A stretch of 27,034 nt of DNA from an uncultured Bacilli bacterium. Its GTDB lineage: Bacteria > Bacillota_I > Bacilli_A > RF39 > UBA660. Shown here one piece after another: positions 1 through 6,919 of this stretch. The first letter of the stretch is position 1. Each line of letters opens with the position of its first letter. The position numbers were made by a program, and so were the translations under genes. Location of the stretch: contig CANQXM010000004.1 in NCBI GenBank assembly GCA_947627835.1, positions 1 to 27,034 of the forward strand, given 5' to 3'. The notes beneath the pieces were generated by a model. It did no database searches. It worked only from the letters and a program-made list of their open reading frames with translations, and was not told the DNA's origin.

Positions 1-552
1 AACGGTAAAGGTCTTTTCTCCTCCGGTGTCGATCACTGGATTATCTTCAATTTTCGGAGGTTCTGGATTATTTTCTTCTGGTAAATCTGGTTCTTCACTT
101 GGATCAGCTGGAGTTGGGATCGGCTCTGTACTTGGTGTTTGTGGTGTGGTTGATGGATTATTTTGACTCGGTGATTGTGTTTCTCCTCCTGGATTACTTT
201 GACTTGGATTTGTCGTGGATGGAGGATTTGATTGATTTTGATTTTCTTGTGGATTCGTGGAAGAGCCATTATTATCTCCAGAATTGATATCTGGATTTGT
301 CGTTTGGTTATTTCCATCGTTATTTCCTGATTGATTACCACTTGGTTGCTTATTGGTTCCGGTTTGTCCTTGCCATTGTGGATAACTCGGATTTTGAACT
401 CCCCAATTAAAGCCATCTAACCTAGAAGAAAGTTTTTGGTATTTTCCTACATCCATCAATTTTGGAATTGAGAAGTAAACGGCTGCTATGGTAATAATCA
501 GCGATGCTATCACTACTAAAATTTTGTTATCTGGATTTTGATTATTATTCAT
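1..552 (-). CDS. Membrane-anchored protein with low-complexity linker (3' end outside window)
   Basis: An open frame runs from an ATG at 552 to the left edge with no stop, giving 184 visible residues of a longer protein. Residues 1-8 are polar (Asn-rich), residues 9-23 form one hydrophobic membrane segment, and a short ordered stretch follows to about residue 60 (with FNWGVQNP). From about residue 62 to 170 the chain is a low-complexity linker rich in Asn, Gln, Ser, Pro, Thr and Gly, turning acidic and proline-rich near the end. This is the usual build of a cell-surface protein whose spacer lifts a distal domain off the membrane; that domain lies outside the window. The start overlaps the TGA of the preceding gene by four bases (ATGA), so the two are probably translationally coupled. 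No family is recognised. Confidence 0.75.
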   Translation of the reverse strand, partial: MNNNQNPDNKILVVIASLIITIAAVYFSIPKLMDVGKYQKLSSRLDGFNWGVQNPSYPQWQGQTGTNKQPSGNQSGNNDGNNQTTNPDINSGDNNGSSTNPQENQNQSNPPSTTNPSQSNPGGETQSPSQNNPSTTPQTPSTEPIPTPADPSEEPDLPEENNPEPPKIEDNPVIDTGGEKTFTV

Positions 553-1022
553 TCTTCGGGTCCTACTATGGCATCGACTTTTCTTTTTACGTTTGCATAT
601 TCTTCTTGTAATTTTTCACTAATTTCAATGCTACTTTCATATTTGGGTTGAATCAAAAATTTTACACCAATGTACCAACCAATGTTAATAACTACTACTA
701 AAATAAAAACAGCAGGTAGTGATAAGGCTACTGTTCGTTCTTTTAGTTTCTGATTTAGGGTTGCTACTTCTTTTTCCAGTTCATAGATTTTCGTACCTTC
801 TTCTTTACTTACTTGTTGCATTTGAAAAGAAGGATCCATCAAATGATCGGCGACTTGTTGTGGATCACTTACAGGTTCTTGTCTTAAATTTAAATTTTCT
901 AAGGGTTCTACCGGACTTGGGCTTGGTTCTACTGGTGAGACCATAGTAGGTTGCTGAGGAACTATAATGGGTTCTTTTTTATCTAAAAGATCCATGTTGG
1001 TTAAATTATTTTGATTATTCAC
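549..1022 (-). CDS. Single-pass membrane protein with coiled coil, unknown function
   Basis: I place the start at a GTG at 1022, giving 157 residues. It has a GAGGGTGAG ribosome site a few bases upstream, whereas the in-frame ATG at 1055 overlaps the likely -10 element. The N-terminal half is polar and proline-rich (PSPSPVEPLENL). Around residues 78-97 the heptad-like stretch KIYELEKEVATLNQKLKERT looks like a short coiled coil. One membrane segment follows (about 99-124), then a charged C-terminal tail with a second helical region. It overlaps the next gene by four bases, and both have the same simple anchor design, so they may form a surface complex. I do not recognise the family. Confidence 0.7.
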   Translation of the reverse strand: MNNQNNLTNMDLLDKKEPIIVPQQPTMVSPVEPSPSPVEPLENLNLRQEPVSDPQQVADHLMDPSFQMQQVSKEEGTKIYELEKEVATLNQKLKERTVALSLPAVFILVVVINIGWYIGVKFLIQPKYESSIEISEKLQEEYANVKRKVDAIVGPEE

Positions 1023-1045
1023 AGTCTCACCCTCTATCTTAGATA

Positions 1046-1054
1046 AGTATAACA
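1046..1054 (-). promoter_or_regulatory. Extended -10 promoter of the left-edge membrane operon
   Basis: Read on the minus strand, TGTTATACT is an extended -10 (TG-n-TATACT). It has no convincing -35 box 17 bases upstream. Transcription would begin near 1039, downstream of the ATG at 1055, which supports the GTG start at 1022. Confidence 0.5.
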
Positions 1055-1118
1055 TATTTTTTCCTTTGGAAAAAGCGGTACTCGTGAAATTTTTTCGTAA
1101 TTTTTTTGTATAATTTTA

Positions 1119-1148
1119 TTGACATTACTCATAATTATAATATATAAT
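1119..1148 (+). promoter_or_regulatory. Promoter of tRNA-Asn
   Basis: A perfect -35 TTGACA (1119-1124) and a perfect -10 TATAAT (1143-1148) are separated by 18 bases. The expected transcription start, near 1155, lies about five bases before the mature tRNA end. Confidence 0.8.
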
Positions 1149-1159
1149 TGGTTTGTACT

Positions 1160-1235
1160 GCTCAATTAGCTCAGTCGGTAGAGCAAACGGCTGTTAACCG
1201 TTGGGTCGTAGGTTCGAGTCCTACATTGAGCGCCA
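1160..1235 (+). tRNA. tRNA-Asn (anticodon GTT)
   Basis: The full cloverleaf can be drawn. The acceptor arm GCTCAAT pairs with ATTGAGC, followed by discriminator G and an encoded CCA. The D arm is GCTC/GAGC, and the anticodon stem AACGG/CCGTT encloses the loop CTGTTAA with anticodon GTT. The T arm GTAGG/CCTAC has the TTCGAGT loop. It has its own promoter and terminator and so appears to be a single-gene unit. Confidence 0.97.
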
Positions 1236-1246
1236 TTTAGGATATG

Positions 1247-1276
1247 AACAAGTTTTTTAAAGAAACTTGTTTTTAT
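1247..1276 (+). terminator. Intrinsic terminator after tRNA-Asn
   Basis: The inverted arms AACAAGTTT (1247-1255) and AAACTTGTT (1263-1271) enclose a short loop and are followed by a T-rich run. It lies 11 bases after the CCA end. Confidence 0.8.
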
Positions 1277-1298
1277 TTTGATAAACTTAACTCTGCAT

Positions 1299-1322
1299 AA
1301 AAAAATATGGATGTTCCATATT
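1299..1322 (-). terminator. Hairpin with U-tract on the minus strand, likely end of the dusB operon transcript
   Basis: A perfect 8-bp stem, AATATGGA (1304-1311) and TCCATATT (1315-1322), has a three-base loop. On the minus strand it is followed at once by a run of T (1299-1305 read in reverse). No minus gene ends nearby except dusB at 1823, about 500 bases upstream. On the plus strand the tail is weaker (TTATTT), so it may also back up the tRNA terminator. Confidence 0.5.
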
Positions 1323-1387
1323 TTATTTGATTTAGATGCCCGTGCATATTTTTTATTTCTGTATATATTACATCAGGTGAAGATAAA

Positions 1388-1876
1388 ATGGTTTTCTTAG
1401 GGGCTTTTGTATCAAGTATTGATGGCTTTTTTATGGGAATTGCTCTCCGCTTTAGTGGCATATCTTTTTCTCATTTTATTCGTTTTTTTCTTTGGAGTTT
1501 TCTTTTTTATTTTCTTTTTTTATCGGGTTATTCTTTTTTTCATTTTCCTCTATTTACAAAGTATACTTCTTTTCTTTGCTATTTTCTTTTTGCAGTTTTT
1601 TCTCTTTTTAAACGGGAGCACTCGATTCCATTTCAAAATACTTCACTATCTTTTTTGCTTTTAGTTTTTAGTCATTTTCTTGATGGAGCATTGGTTTCTC
1701 TTTCTTTTCTTGCTAATTACTCTGTCTTATTTTTAGCTCTTTTGTATAGTTTTTTTGCTTGTCTTCTTTTATTTTTGGGTTATTTTTTGGCTACTTTTTT
1801 ACCCAAATTCAAAAAAGAGCATCTAGTTTGTGCTCTTATGTTTTTCATTCTCGCTTTCTTGCAAATTTTGTTTTAG
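1388..1876 (+). CDS. Small polytopic membrane protein, MntP/YtaF-like
   Basis: The ATG has an AGGTGA ribosome site seven bases upstream. The 162-residue product is almost all hydrophobic, with about six membrane segments. Near the N-terminus is SIDGFFMGIALRFSGI and halfway along is HFLDGALVSLSFL. These two Asp-Gly membrane motifs, one per half, resemble the paired Asp-containing segments of the MntP manganese exporter and the related YtaF protein. The product is shorter than typical MntP (about 185-190 residues) and very rich in Phe, so the assignment rests on topology and the repeated motif. Export of a divalent cation is therefore inference. Its last 54 bases overlap the 3' end of dusB on the other strand. 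Confidence 0.55.
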   Translation: MVFLGAFVSSIDGFFMGIALRFSGISFSHFIRFFLWSFLFYFLFLSGYSFFHFPLFTKYTSFLCYFLFAVFSLFKREHSIPFQNTSLSFLLLVFSHFLDGALVSLSFLANYSVLFLALLYSFFACLLLFLGYFLATFLPKFKKEHLVCALMFFILAFLQILF

Positions 1877-2848
1877 TTCCATTCGATATTCTTCTAAGAT
1901 TTTTAGTAATTCTCTTTCTTCTTTGGCGGTACAGACTTTCATTTTTATTTCTTTATTATTTGGCATATTTTTTAAATAATATAAGATATTAGTACGCATT
2001 TCTAATAAAGCCAATTTTTCATTTTTATCAGCTTTTAAAAGCTGATAATGTTTTTCCATCATATCAATTTTTTCTTCATTTGTTATTTCTTTAATATGTC
2101 TTTGGTTATGGATGTATTCTATGCAATCTTTAATTAACCAAGGATTTCCTAAGGCTCCTCTACCAATCATTACTGCATCGCAACCAGTTTCATTTAACAT
2201 TCTTTTGACATCTTCGGCGGTTTTAATGTCCCCATTTCCAATAACGGGAATGGAGATGTTTTCTTTTACTTCTTTTATGATGTTCCAGTCTGATTTTCCA
2301 CTATATCCTTGGGTTCTTGTTCTTGGATGAATGGTTATGGCACTGGCTCCAGCTTCTTCACATTTTTTGGCAATGGTTACTGCATTTATGTGTGCTTCAT
2401 CCCAACCACTTCTTATTTTTACTGTGACGGGGACGGATACCTTCGAACAGACTTTTGAAACAATTTCAAAAACTTTATCTGGATCTTTTAATAGCGCACT
2501 GCCAGCATGGGCTTTGATTGCTACTTTTGGAACCGGGCAACCCATGTTAATATCAATCCAAGCAATGTGAAAATGATCTACTAAAATTTTCGCAGATTCC
2601 GCCATAATATCTGGATTTGCTCCAAAGATTTGAACTGCAAAAGGAATTTTTAATTTTTCAATGCCATTTAGCATTTCAAAAGTTTTTTGATTTTGTCTTA
2701 CAATTGCTTCTGAACTAATTAGTTCTGTAATTGCAAAACCAAGACCCATTTCTTCACATATTTTGATATAAGCAGGAGTTGTAAGGCCAGCCATTGGTGC
2801 AAGTGCTACTTCATTTTTGATGGAGATGTTTCCAATTTTTAGTGTCAT
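1823..2848 (-). CDS. dusB: tRNA-dihydrouridine synthase
   Basis: This FMN enzyme reduces specific uridines in the tRNA D-loop to dihydrouridine with NAD(P)H. The 341-residue product has the TIM-barrel opening ALAPMAGLTTPAY (about 15-27). The family signature NMGCPVPKVAIKAHAGSALL is at 101-120, with catalytic Cys104. VTVKIRSGW, TIHPRTRTQGYSG and the phosphate-binding GNGDI and GRGALGNPW follow. The helical C-terminal domain ends with a charged tail. Length and motifs fit the DusB group common in Firmicutes. The start shares an ATGA overlap with the upstream PduL-like gene, so the two are coupled. The last 54 bases are antisense to the end of the neighbouring small membrane protein gene. Confidence 0.93.
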   Translation of the reverse strand: MTLKIGNISIKNEVALAPMAGLTTPAYIKICEEMGLGFAITELISSEAIVRQNQKTFEMLNGIEKLKIPFAVQIFGANPDIMAESAKILVDHFHIAWIDINMGCPVPKVAIKAHAGSALLKDPDKVFEIVSKVCSKVSVPVTVKIRSGWDEAHINAVTIAKKCEEAGASAITIHPRTRTQGYSGKSDWNIIKEVKENISIPVIGNGDIKTAEDVKRMLNETGCDAVMIGRGALGNPWLIKDCIEYIHNQRHIKEITNEEKIDMMEKHYQLLKADKNEKLALLEMRTNILYYLKNMPNNKEIKMKVCTAKEERELLKILEEYRMELKQNLQESENEKHKSTN

Positions 2849-3408
2849 ACAATGAATGTGACCTCATCTTGATTGGATAGTAAAAAAGCATTTGCTTCAT
2901 CTCGGTCGATATGCATTTCCAGTACTCCATTATCACTTGCTTTAATATTGGCAATTAAGGTGCCTTTTCTTTCGGTATTATCAATTCGTACGTTTACTTC
3001 TTGATTATCTTTTACCCCATACTTTTCTAAGTCTTTGAAATTCATATGAATATGTCTTTGGGCGATTACACAAGCATTTACAGTAACGCTTCCTTTTGGT
3101 CCCACAATGGTAATCGAACTGGCATCTTTTAAATCTCCACTTCTTCTTATAGGTGGATTTATCTTTAATGATACGGCTTCACTTTTACTAATTTCTACTT
3201 GATTATAAGAACGCAAAGGTCCTACAACACGAACGTGATCAATTTGGTTATTTTCATTTACAAGTGTTACAAAGCGGTTGGATGCGAACTCTCCTATCTG
3301 ACTTAAATCACGATCTTTTTCTAGTGGTTCATCAAATAATTTTTCATACGTTTCTTTGGTTAAATGTACGTGATGATTACTTACGCCAATTTTTACTTTA
3401 TATTCCAT
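2845..3408 (-). CDS. pduL: Phosphate propanoyltransferase (PduL-type phosphotransacylase)
   Basis: PduL-type enzymes interconvert an acyl-CoA plus phosphate with an acyl-phosphate plus CoA, feeding acetate or propionate kinase. The 187 residues form the two beta-barrel halves of the family. Zinc-binding histidines are visible in SNHHVHLT (His13, His15) and in QRHIHM (His119, His121). The phosphate/CoA region includes GPLRSYNQVEIS. The N-terminus starts directly at the catalytic fold, without the extra helix that targets some homologues into bacterial microcompartments, and no shell genes are nearby. A cytosolic role as the house phosphotransacetylase is therefore likely. AAGGAAG lies about seven bases before the ATG. 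The gene is third in a four-gene operon and overlaps dusB by four bases. Confidence 0.9.
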   Translation of the reverse strand: MEYKVKIGVSNHHVHLTKETYEKLFDEPLEKDRDLSQIGEFASNRFVTLVNENNQIDHVRVVGPLRSYNQVEISKSEAVSLKINPPIRRSGDLKDASSITIVGPKGSVTVNACVIAQRHIHMNFKDLEKYGVKDNQEVNVRIDNTERKGTLIANIKASDNGVLEMHIDRDEANAFLLSNQDEVTFIV

Positions 3409-3424
3409 TTTTCATCTTCCTTTT

Positions 3425-4054
3425 TTATTCATCTATTTCTTCCCAACTGATTTTCTTTATTTTTCCTTGTTCAAATTCTAAGCAAAACATACGAAATGGG
3501 TGATAACCGCCATCCATCATTACTTCTTCTTGTCTGGTTAAGATGAGTTGATTTTCTAAGTTATATCCAATATCACACCACAAGCAAAGGAGTGATTTTA
3601 CTGCAAAGTCATGGGTAAAGATGGCAATGGTTTCATTCTCATGTTTGCGAAGGATTTCTTTTAAGCATTCTTTCATTCGTGTTTGAACCATATTTAAAGA
3701 TTCGCCATTATGAAGTTTATAATCAAAATCATGTTCTTGGGTTTCTTTTAAAAAACGTTCATTATTATTTCCCAGAATTCCTACTTTTCTTTCTTTTAAA
3801 CGTTCATCAACACATATTCCTAAGTGTTTTTCTTCGCTTAAAAATCTGGCACTTTCCATAGCAGATAGATAATTTGAAGAGTAAATGGCAGATACTTCAT
3901 TTAGCTTTTCTGCTTTGGCAAGTTTGGATGCCATTTGTTCTCCTTTACGGCTCAATAAGGTCTTTTCTTTTTTTTCTTCTTCACTTAATTCTTTTTTGTA
4001 AAGCATATTTTCTTTTAAAAATAACTGATTAATGATGAAATATATTTTTGTCAT
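3425..4054 (-). CDS. Histidine-phosphatase-superfamily protein lacking the catalytic RHG motif
   Basis: The 209-residue chain follows the phosphoglycerate-mutase-like fold. It has TKIYFI at the first strand, then LLSRKGEQMASKLA, IYSSNYLSAMESARFL (57-72), RLKERKVGILG with the acid Glu88, HNGESLNMVQTRM, and AIFTHDFAVKSLL with the second histidine (His148). Active members have Arg-His-Gly/Ala right after the first strand, where His is phosphorylated. Here those positions are Ile8, Asn9 and Gln10, and the Arg usually found after YSS-x-L is Ser. The second His and the Glu remain. It therefore reads as an intact but probably catalytically dead or repurposed member. It overlaps the upstream membrane protein gene by four bases and is 16 bases from pduL. 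Confidence 0.8.
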   Translation of the reverse strand: MTKIYFIINQLFLKENMLYKKELSEEEKKEKTLLSRKGEQMASKLAKAEKLNEVSAIYSSNYLSAMESARFLSEEKHLGICVDERLKERKVGILGNNNERFLKETQEHDFDYKLHNGESLNMVQTRMKECLKEILRKHENETIAIFTHDFAVKSLLCLWCDIGYNLENQLILTRQEEVMMDGGYHPFRMFCLEFEQGKIKKISWEEIDE

Positions 4055-4566
4055 GATATGACACTTCCTAAAATTCCATAAGATAAGATTAACATGATAA
4101 TTCCTGCCATTAAGACGCCACTAATTGCTGCAATTAGAGATTTTTTCTTATCCATATTTAAGAGTGCTGCAATTAAGCAACCAGTCCATGCTCCCGTTCC
4201 TGGAAGGGGGATGCCAACAAATAAAAATAGACCAATGTATTTTAAGGTTTCAATTTGTTTCTTTTTGGTTTCCGCTTTCTTTTCACACCAAGTTACAAAT
4301 TTGCCAATACCTGGGACATTTCTAATTTTGCGAAATAATGGATTAATTCCCCATAAAATGAATGGGATTGGTAGTAGATTTCCAAGAAAACAAATGGCAT
4401 AACTTTGCCACATAGGAAGTCCTAGTAAGCTTGATGCTAATAAACCTCCACGCAATTCTAAAATTGGCAAGGTAGAGATGATAAAAACAATCAAATATTT
4501 TCCAAATTCAGTTCCCGCCCATGTTCCAAATAAACTTACGATTAATTTTGTGATTTTATCCGTCAT
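4051..4566 (-). CDS. Small multidrug export-type membrane protein (COG2426-like)
   Basis: The 171-residue protein has four to five membrane segments. It carries the hallmarks of the small multi-drug export protein family: PILELRGGL in the first third and GIPLPGTGAWTGCLIAALL in the second half. Both are reentrant, proline- and glycine-rich stretches like those of DedA-type proteins. A charged loop (about 90-107) separates the halves. The family name comes from weak resistance phenotypes, and its real substrate is not settled. An AGGACGAG ribosome site precedes the ATG. A TATAAT (4591-4596, read on the minus strand) with a poor -35 could start the operon. It is the first of four tightly packed genes. 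Confidence 0.82.
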   Translation of the reverse strand: MTDKITKLIVSLFGTWAGTEFGKYLIVFIISTLPILELRGGLLASSLLGLPMWQSYAICFLGNLLPIPFILWGINPLFRKIRNVPGIGKFVTWCEKKAETKKKQIETLKYIGLFLFVGIPLPGTGAWTGCLIAALLNMDKKKSLIAAISGVLMAGIIMLILSYGILGSVIS

Positions 4567-4610
4567 ATTCTCGTCCTTTTCTGTTTACTCATTATAGCAT
4601 ATTTTTATAT

Positions 4611-4640
4611 GAAAAAGAAAGAAGTAGCAGGCTTCTTTCT
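4611..4640 (-). terminator. Intrinsic terminator downstream of the two-component operon
   Basis: The perfect 9-bp arms AGAAAGAAG (4616-4624) and CTTCTTTCT (4632-4640) have a seven-base loop. On the minus strand they run straight into a T tract (4611-4616). It ends the transcript coming from the sensor kinase gene or from the Pho-box promoter at 4737-4779. Confidence 0.8.
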
Positions 4641-4730
4641 AAAGTGTGAGTTTGAGTTTATATGTTATTTTTTATTGTATAGAGTTTTCGTTTGCTTGAT
4701 TTTTAATTCATGTATCACTCTCCTTCTCAT
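4611..4730 (-). ncRNA. Candidate short transcript (sRNA or micro-ORF mRNA) under a Pho-box-like promoter
   Basis: The -10-like TATAGT at 4742-4737 predicts a start near 4730, and the terminator ends at 4611, so the transcript would be about 120 nt. It carries a consensus AAGGAG (4725-4720) eight bases before ATG-AAT-TAA (4711-4703), a two-codon frame. Another frame from a GTG at 4718 gives 17 codons, but the ribosome site is too close. Either a regulatory RNA or an untranslated leader is possible. Nothing here matches an RNA family I know. Confidence 0.3.
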
Positions 4731-4736
4731 GTTTTC

Positions 4737-4779
4737 ACTATACATGTTTTCTATGAAGTTTCTGTGAAGGGTATGTGAA
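4737..4779 (-). promoter_or_regulatory. Triple 11-bp direct repeat (Pho-box-like) with -10 element
   Basis: On the minus strand TTCACA (4779-4774), TTCACA (4768-4763) and TTCATA (4757-4752) repeat with an exact 11-base period. A TATAGT (4742-4737) follows nine bases later. OmpR/PhoB-family regulators such as PhoP bind tandem hexamers at this spacing, in front of a -10 that lacks its own -35. The neighbouring regulator is of that family. Confidence 0.55.
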
Positions 4780-4787
4780 AGTTTTGT

Positions 4788-6197
4788 CTAGTTTACATTT
4801 TTTCTTTTTTTGGCTTTTGGAATTAGAAAATAAAATGTTGATCCTTTTTTTAAGGTACTTTCTACGCCATATTTAAAGTTATGTTTTTCTAGGATGGTTT
4901 TTACAATTGATAAGCCTACGCCGGTTCCTACTACATTTCGTTGATGATTTTTTTCATTTTTATAATATTTATCCCAAATGACATCGAGTTCTTCTTTTTT
5001 GATTCCTTTTCCAGTATCAATGATTTGCACTTTGTAGTTTTCTTTTGCTTCAATCACTTTTATTTTTACTACTTTATCTGGTCCTGTATAGTTAATTGCA
5101 TTATTTATTAAATTGTAAATTACTTGATTGATTTTCATTTTATCTGCATAGACCATGATTTTATCAGGCATTTCCATTTTAAAAGAATAGTTTTCGGTTT
5201 CTTTAATGATTTCATATTTATGGATAATTTCTTCCATTTCTTTTCGTAGATCAAAGGTTTCTTTATTTAGGGTATCGGCATCTGCTTGCATTTTGGAAAG
5301 CGATAAGATGTCATTTACTAAGTGGTTTAAACGATCCGTTTCAGAAATAATGATGTTTAAATGATCGGTGCGTTTTTCATCGTCTTGATAAGAGATATCT
5401 CTTACCATTTCTGCATAAGCTTTAATCATTGTTAAGGGCGTTTTTAAATCATGAGAGACATTTGCAAGTAAATCTCTTCTTAGTTCATCGGTTTTGGCAA
5501 GTTCTTTTTGCGCGGTATTTAGGCTTTTGGCAAGTTCATCAATTTCTTCAATTCCATTTTCTTCAAAGTGAATATCATGCGTTCCACGACCTAGCTTTTT
5601 GGCTTTTTCAGTGATTTCTCGAATGGGTTTGGTTATTTTGTGTGATAAGAAGTATGCAACAATGCAAGCACATAATATTGCTACAATGGTAATATAAATG
5701 AGTTGTCCTTTTATAATATTAGAAGCACTACTTAAGTCTACAAGGGTTGTATAGACAAAGACGAAGCCATTGTTTTTCTTAATACCATATAAGTATGCTT
5801 TGGCTTTATATTCTTCATTTACTAAACGAAAAGCTTGCATTTGACTTTCTGAAGAAATCATTTGTGATTGATAACGGATGATGCTTTCATTATTCTTGCC
5901 AAGTTCACATCCAATGATTTGGGTATTATAAGAATGGGTTTGATAAGGGGTAATGTATTCAATGCAAACTTCATTTTCATAAGCGATTTGTTCGATATTT
6001 TGCTCCAATGTTTTACTATCCATACTACTGATATAGTTTGCAATTTTATTTAGATTTTTTACTTGATATTGTTCATAGGAAATTGATAAATAAATGGTTT
6101 GACAGAACCACAATAAAAGAAGAATCGAAATAATAAAGATGATTAAATAGAATAATGTTTTGGAGGTAATGCTACTCGTTTTCATTTTTATATTCAA
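4788..6197 (-). CDS. Sensor histidine kinase (PhoR/ResE class)
   Basis: This membrane kinase phosphorylates the adjacent response regulator. In order it has membrane segment 1 (about 14-38), an extracellular sensor region of about 125 residues, membrane segment 2 (about 164-184) and a HAMP linker (to about 240). The dimerisation helix carries phospho-acceptor His249 in NVSHDLKTPLTM. The ATPase domain has the N box (NLINNAINYTG), DTGKGIKKEEL and GTGVGLSIVK. The start is a TTG at 6197 with AGGA seven bases upstream; an ATG at 6185 is possible but has no good ribosome site. It overlaps the regulator gene by 26 bases. The sensor domain gives no clear stimulus. Confidence 0.93.
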   Translation of the reverse strand: MNIKMKTSSITSKTLFYLIIFIISILLLLWFCQTIYLSISYEQYQVKNLNKIANYISSMDSKTLEQNIEQIAYENEVCIEYITPYQTHSYNTQIIGCELGKNNESIIRYQSQMISSESQMQAFRLVNEEYKAKAYLYGIKKNNGFVFVYTTLVDLSSASNIIKGQLIYITIVAILCACIVAYFLSHKITKPIREITEKAKKLGRGTHDIHFEENGIEEIDELAKSLNTAQKELAKTDELRRDLLANVSHDLKTPLTMIKAYAEMVRDISYQDDEKRTDHLNIIISETDRLNHLVNDILSLSKMQADADTLNKETFDLRKEMEEIIHKYEIIKETENYSFKMEMPDKIMVYADKMKINQVIYNLINNAINYTGPDKVVKIKVIEAKENYKVQIIDTGKGIKKEELDVIWDKYYKNEKNHQRNVVGTGVGLSIVKTILEKHNFKYGVESTLKKGSTFYFLIPKAKKRKNVN

Positions 6198-6843
6198 ATT
6201 TATATCCTATTTTACGAATGGTTGTAATGTATTTTCGATATTTTCCTAAATTGTTTCGCAAGGTTTTGACGTGCGTATCTACGGTTCGATCATCCCCATA
6301 AAAATCATATCCCCAAACGTTTGTAAGTAATTGTTCTCTAGAAAGCGCAATATTTTTATTTTCAATTAAGTATTTTAGTAATTCGTATTCTTTGGGTGTC
6401 AAATTTACTTTTTTTCCATCAATGGTTACTTCATGAGCTGTGTCATCTAGTACGAGGCCTTCAAAGGTGTACTGGCTTTCATTTTTTTCGGTACGTTTTG
6501 TAATGGCTTTTAAACGAGCAATGAGTTCTTTTGGACTAAAGGGTTTTGTCATATAATCGTCAATTCCCAGTTCAAAACCAAGTAGTTTATCATATTCTTC
6601 TGCTCTTGCTGATAGCATTAAAACGGGAATATCTTTTTCTTTTTTGATTTTACGAACTGCTTCGTAACCATCCATTTTTGGCATCATAATATCCATAATA
6701 ATCATGTCGATATTCTCTTTTTTGACTATTTCTAATGCATCATAGCCATTATTTGCTTCCACTACTTCATAGTTTTCTCTTTTTAAGTATTCTTTAATGA
6801 CTTCTCGAATTAATTGTTCATCATCACAAACTAAAACTTTCAT
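6172..6843 (-). CDS. OmpR/PhoB-family response regulator
   Basis: The 223-residue protein has a receiver domain with the acidic pair Asp7/Asp8, the phospho-acceptor Asp51 in IIMDIMMPKMDG, a conserved Ser-Ala (about 78-79) and Lys in TKPFSP. A winged-helix DNA-binding domain follows (NLTPKEYELLKYLIENKN, then VWGYDFYGDDRTVDTHVKTLR). A GAGG ribosome site precedes the ATG. The promoter region contains two hexamers at 11-base spacing resembling the three downstream of the kinase gene, which suggests autoregulation. The partner kinase overlaps its 3' end. Whether it is the PhoP orthologue (phosphate) or a cell-envelope regulator cannot be told from sequence alone. Confidence 0.95.
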   Translation of the reverse strand: MKVLVCDDEQLIREVIKEYLKRENYEVVEANNGYDALEIVKKENIDMIIMDIMMPKMDGYEAVRKIKKEKDIPVLMLSARAEEYDKLLGFELGIDDYMTKPFSPKELIARLKAITKRTEKNESQYTFEGLVLDDTAHEVTIDGKKVNLTPKEYELLKYLIENKNIALSREQLLTNVWGYDFYGDDRTVDTHVKTLRNNLGKYRKYITTIRKIGYKFEYKNENE

Positions 6844-6866
6844 GATATCGCCTCATTAATTTTTAT

Positions 6867-6896
6867 ATTATATCAGAATTGTGAGAAAATCATGAA
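6867..6896 (-). promoter_or_regulatory. Promoter of the response regulator with two 11-bp-spaced hexamers
   Basis: On the minus strand TTCATG (6896-6891) and CTCACA (6885-6880) lie 11 bases apart, followed by TATAAT (6872-6867). The first hexamer is 18 bases before the -10. The repeats match the spacing and much of the sequence of the boxes at 4752-4779. The element abuts the terminator of the gene upstream. Confidence 0.5.
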
Positions 6897-6919
6897 AAAA
6901 GAATAGTTTTTGACTATTC
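6895..6919 (-). terminator. Intrinsic terminator of the surface protein gene
   Basis: The arms GAATAGT (6919-6913) and ACTATTC (6907-6901) enclose a five-base loop and are followed by six T (6900-6895). The TAG stop of the gene sits inside the first arm. Confidence 0.85.

Noticed and set aside
33..416. A 127-codon minus-strand frame with many Ile, Lys and Gln residues.
   Set aside because: It lies out of frame inside the Pro/Asn/Ser-rich linker gene that starts at 552; the composition is a shift of that repeat and it has no ribosome site.
4051..4402. Plus-strand frames of 66-102 codons opposite the small multidrug export gene.
   Set aside because: They mirror codons of the minus gene and have no ribosome site or family motif.
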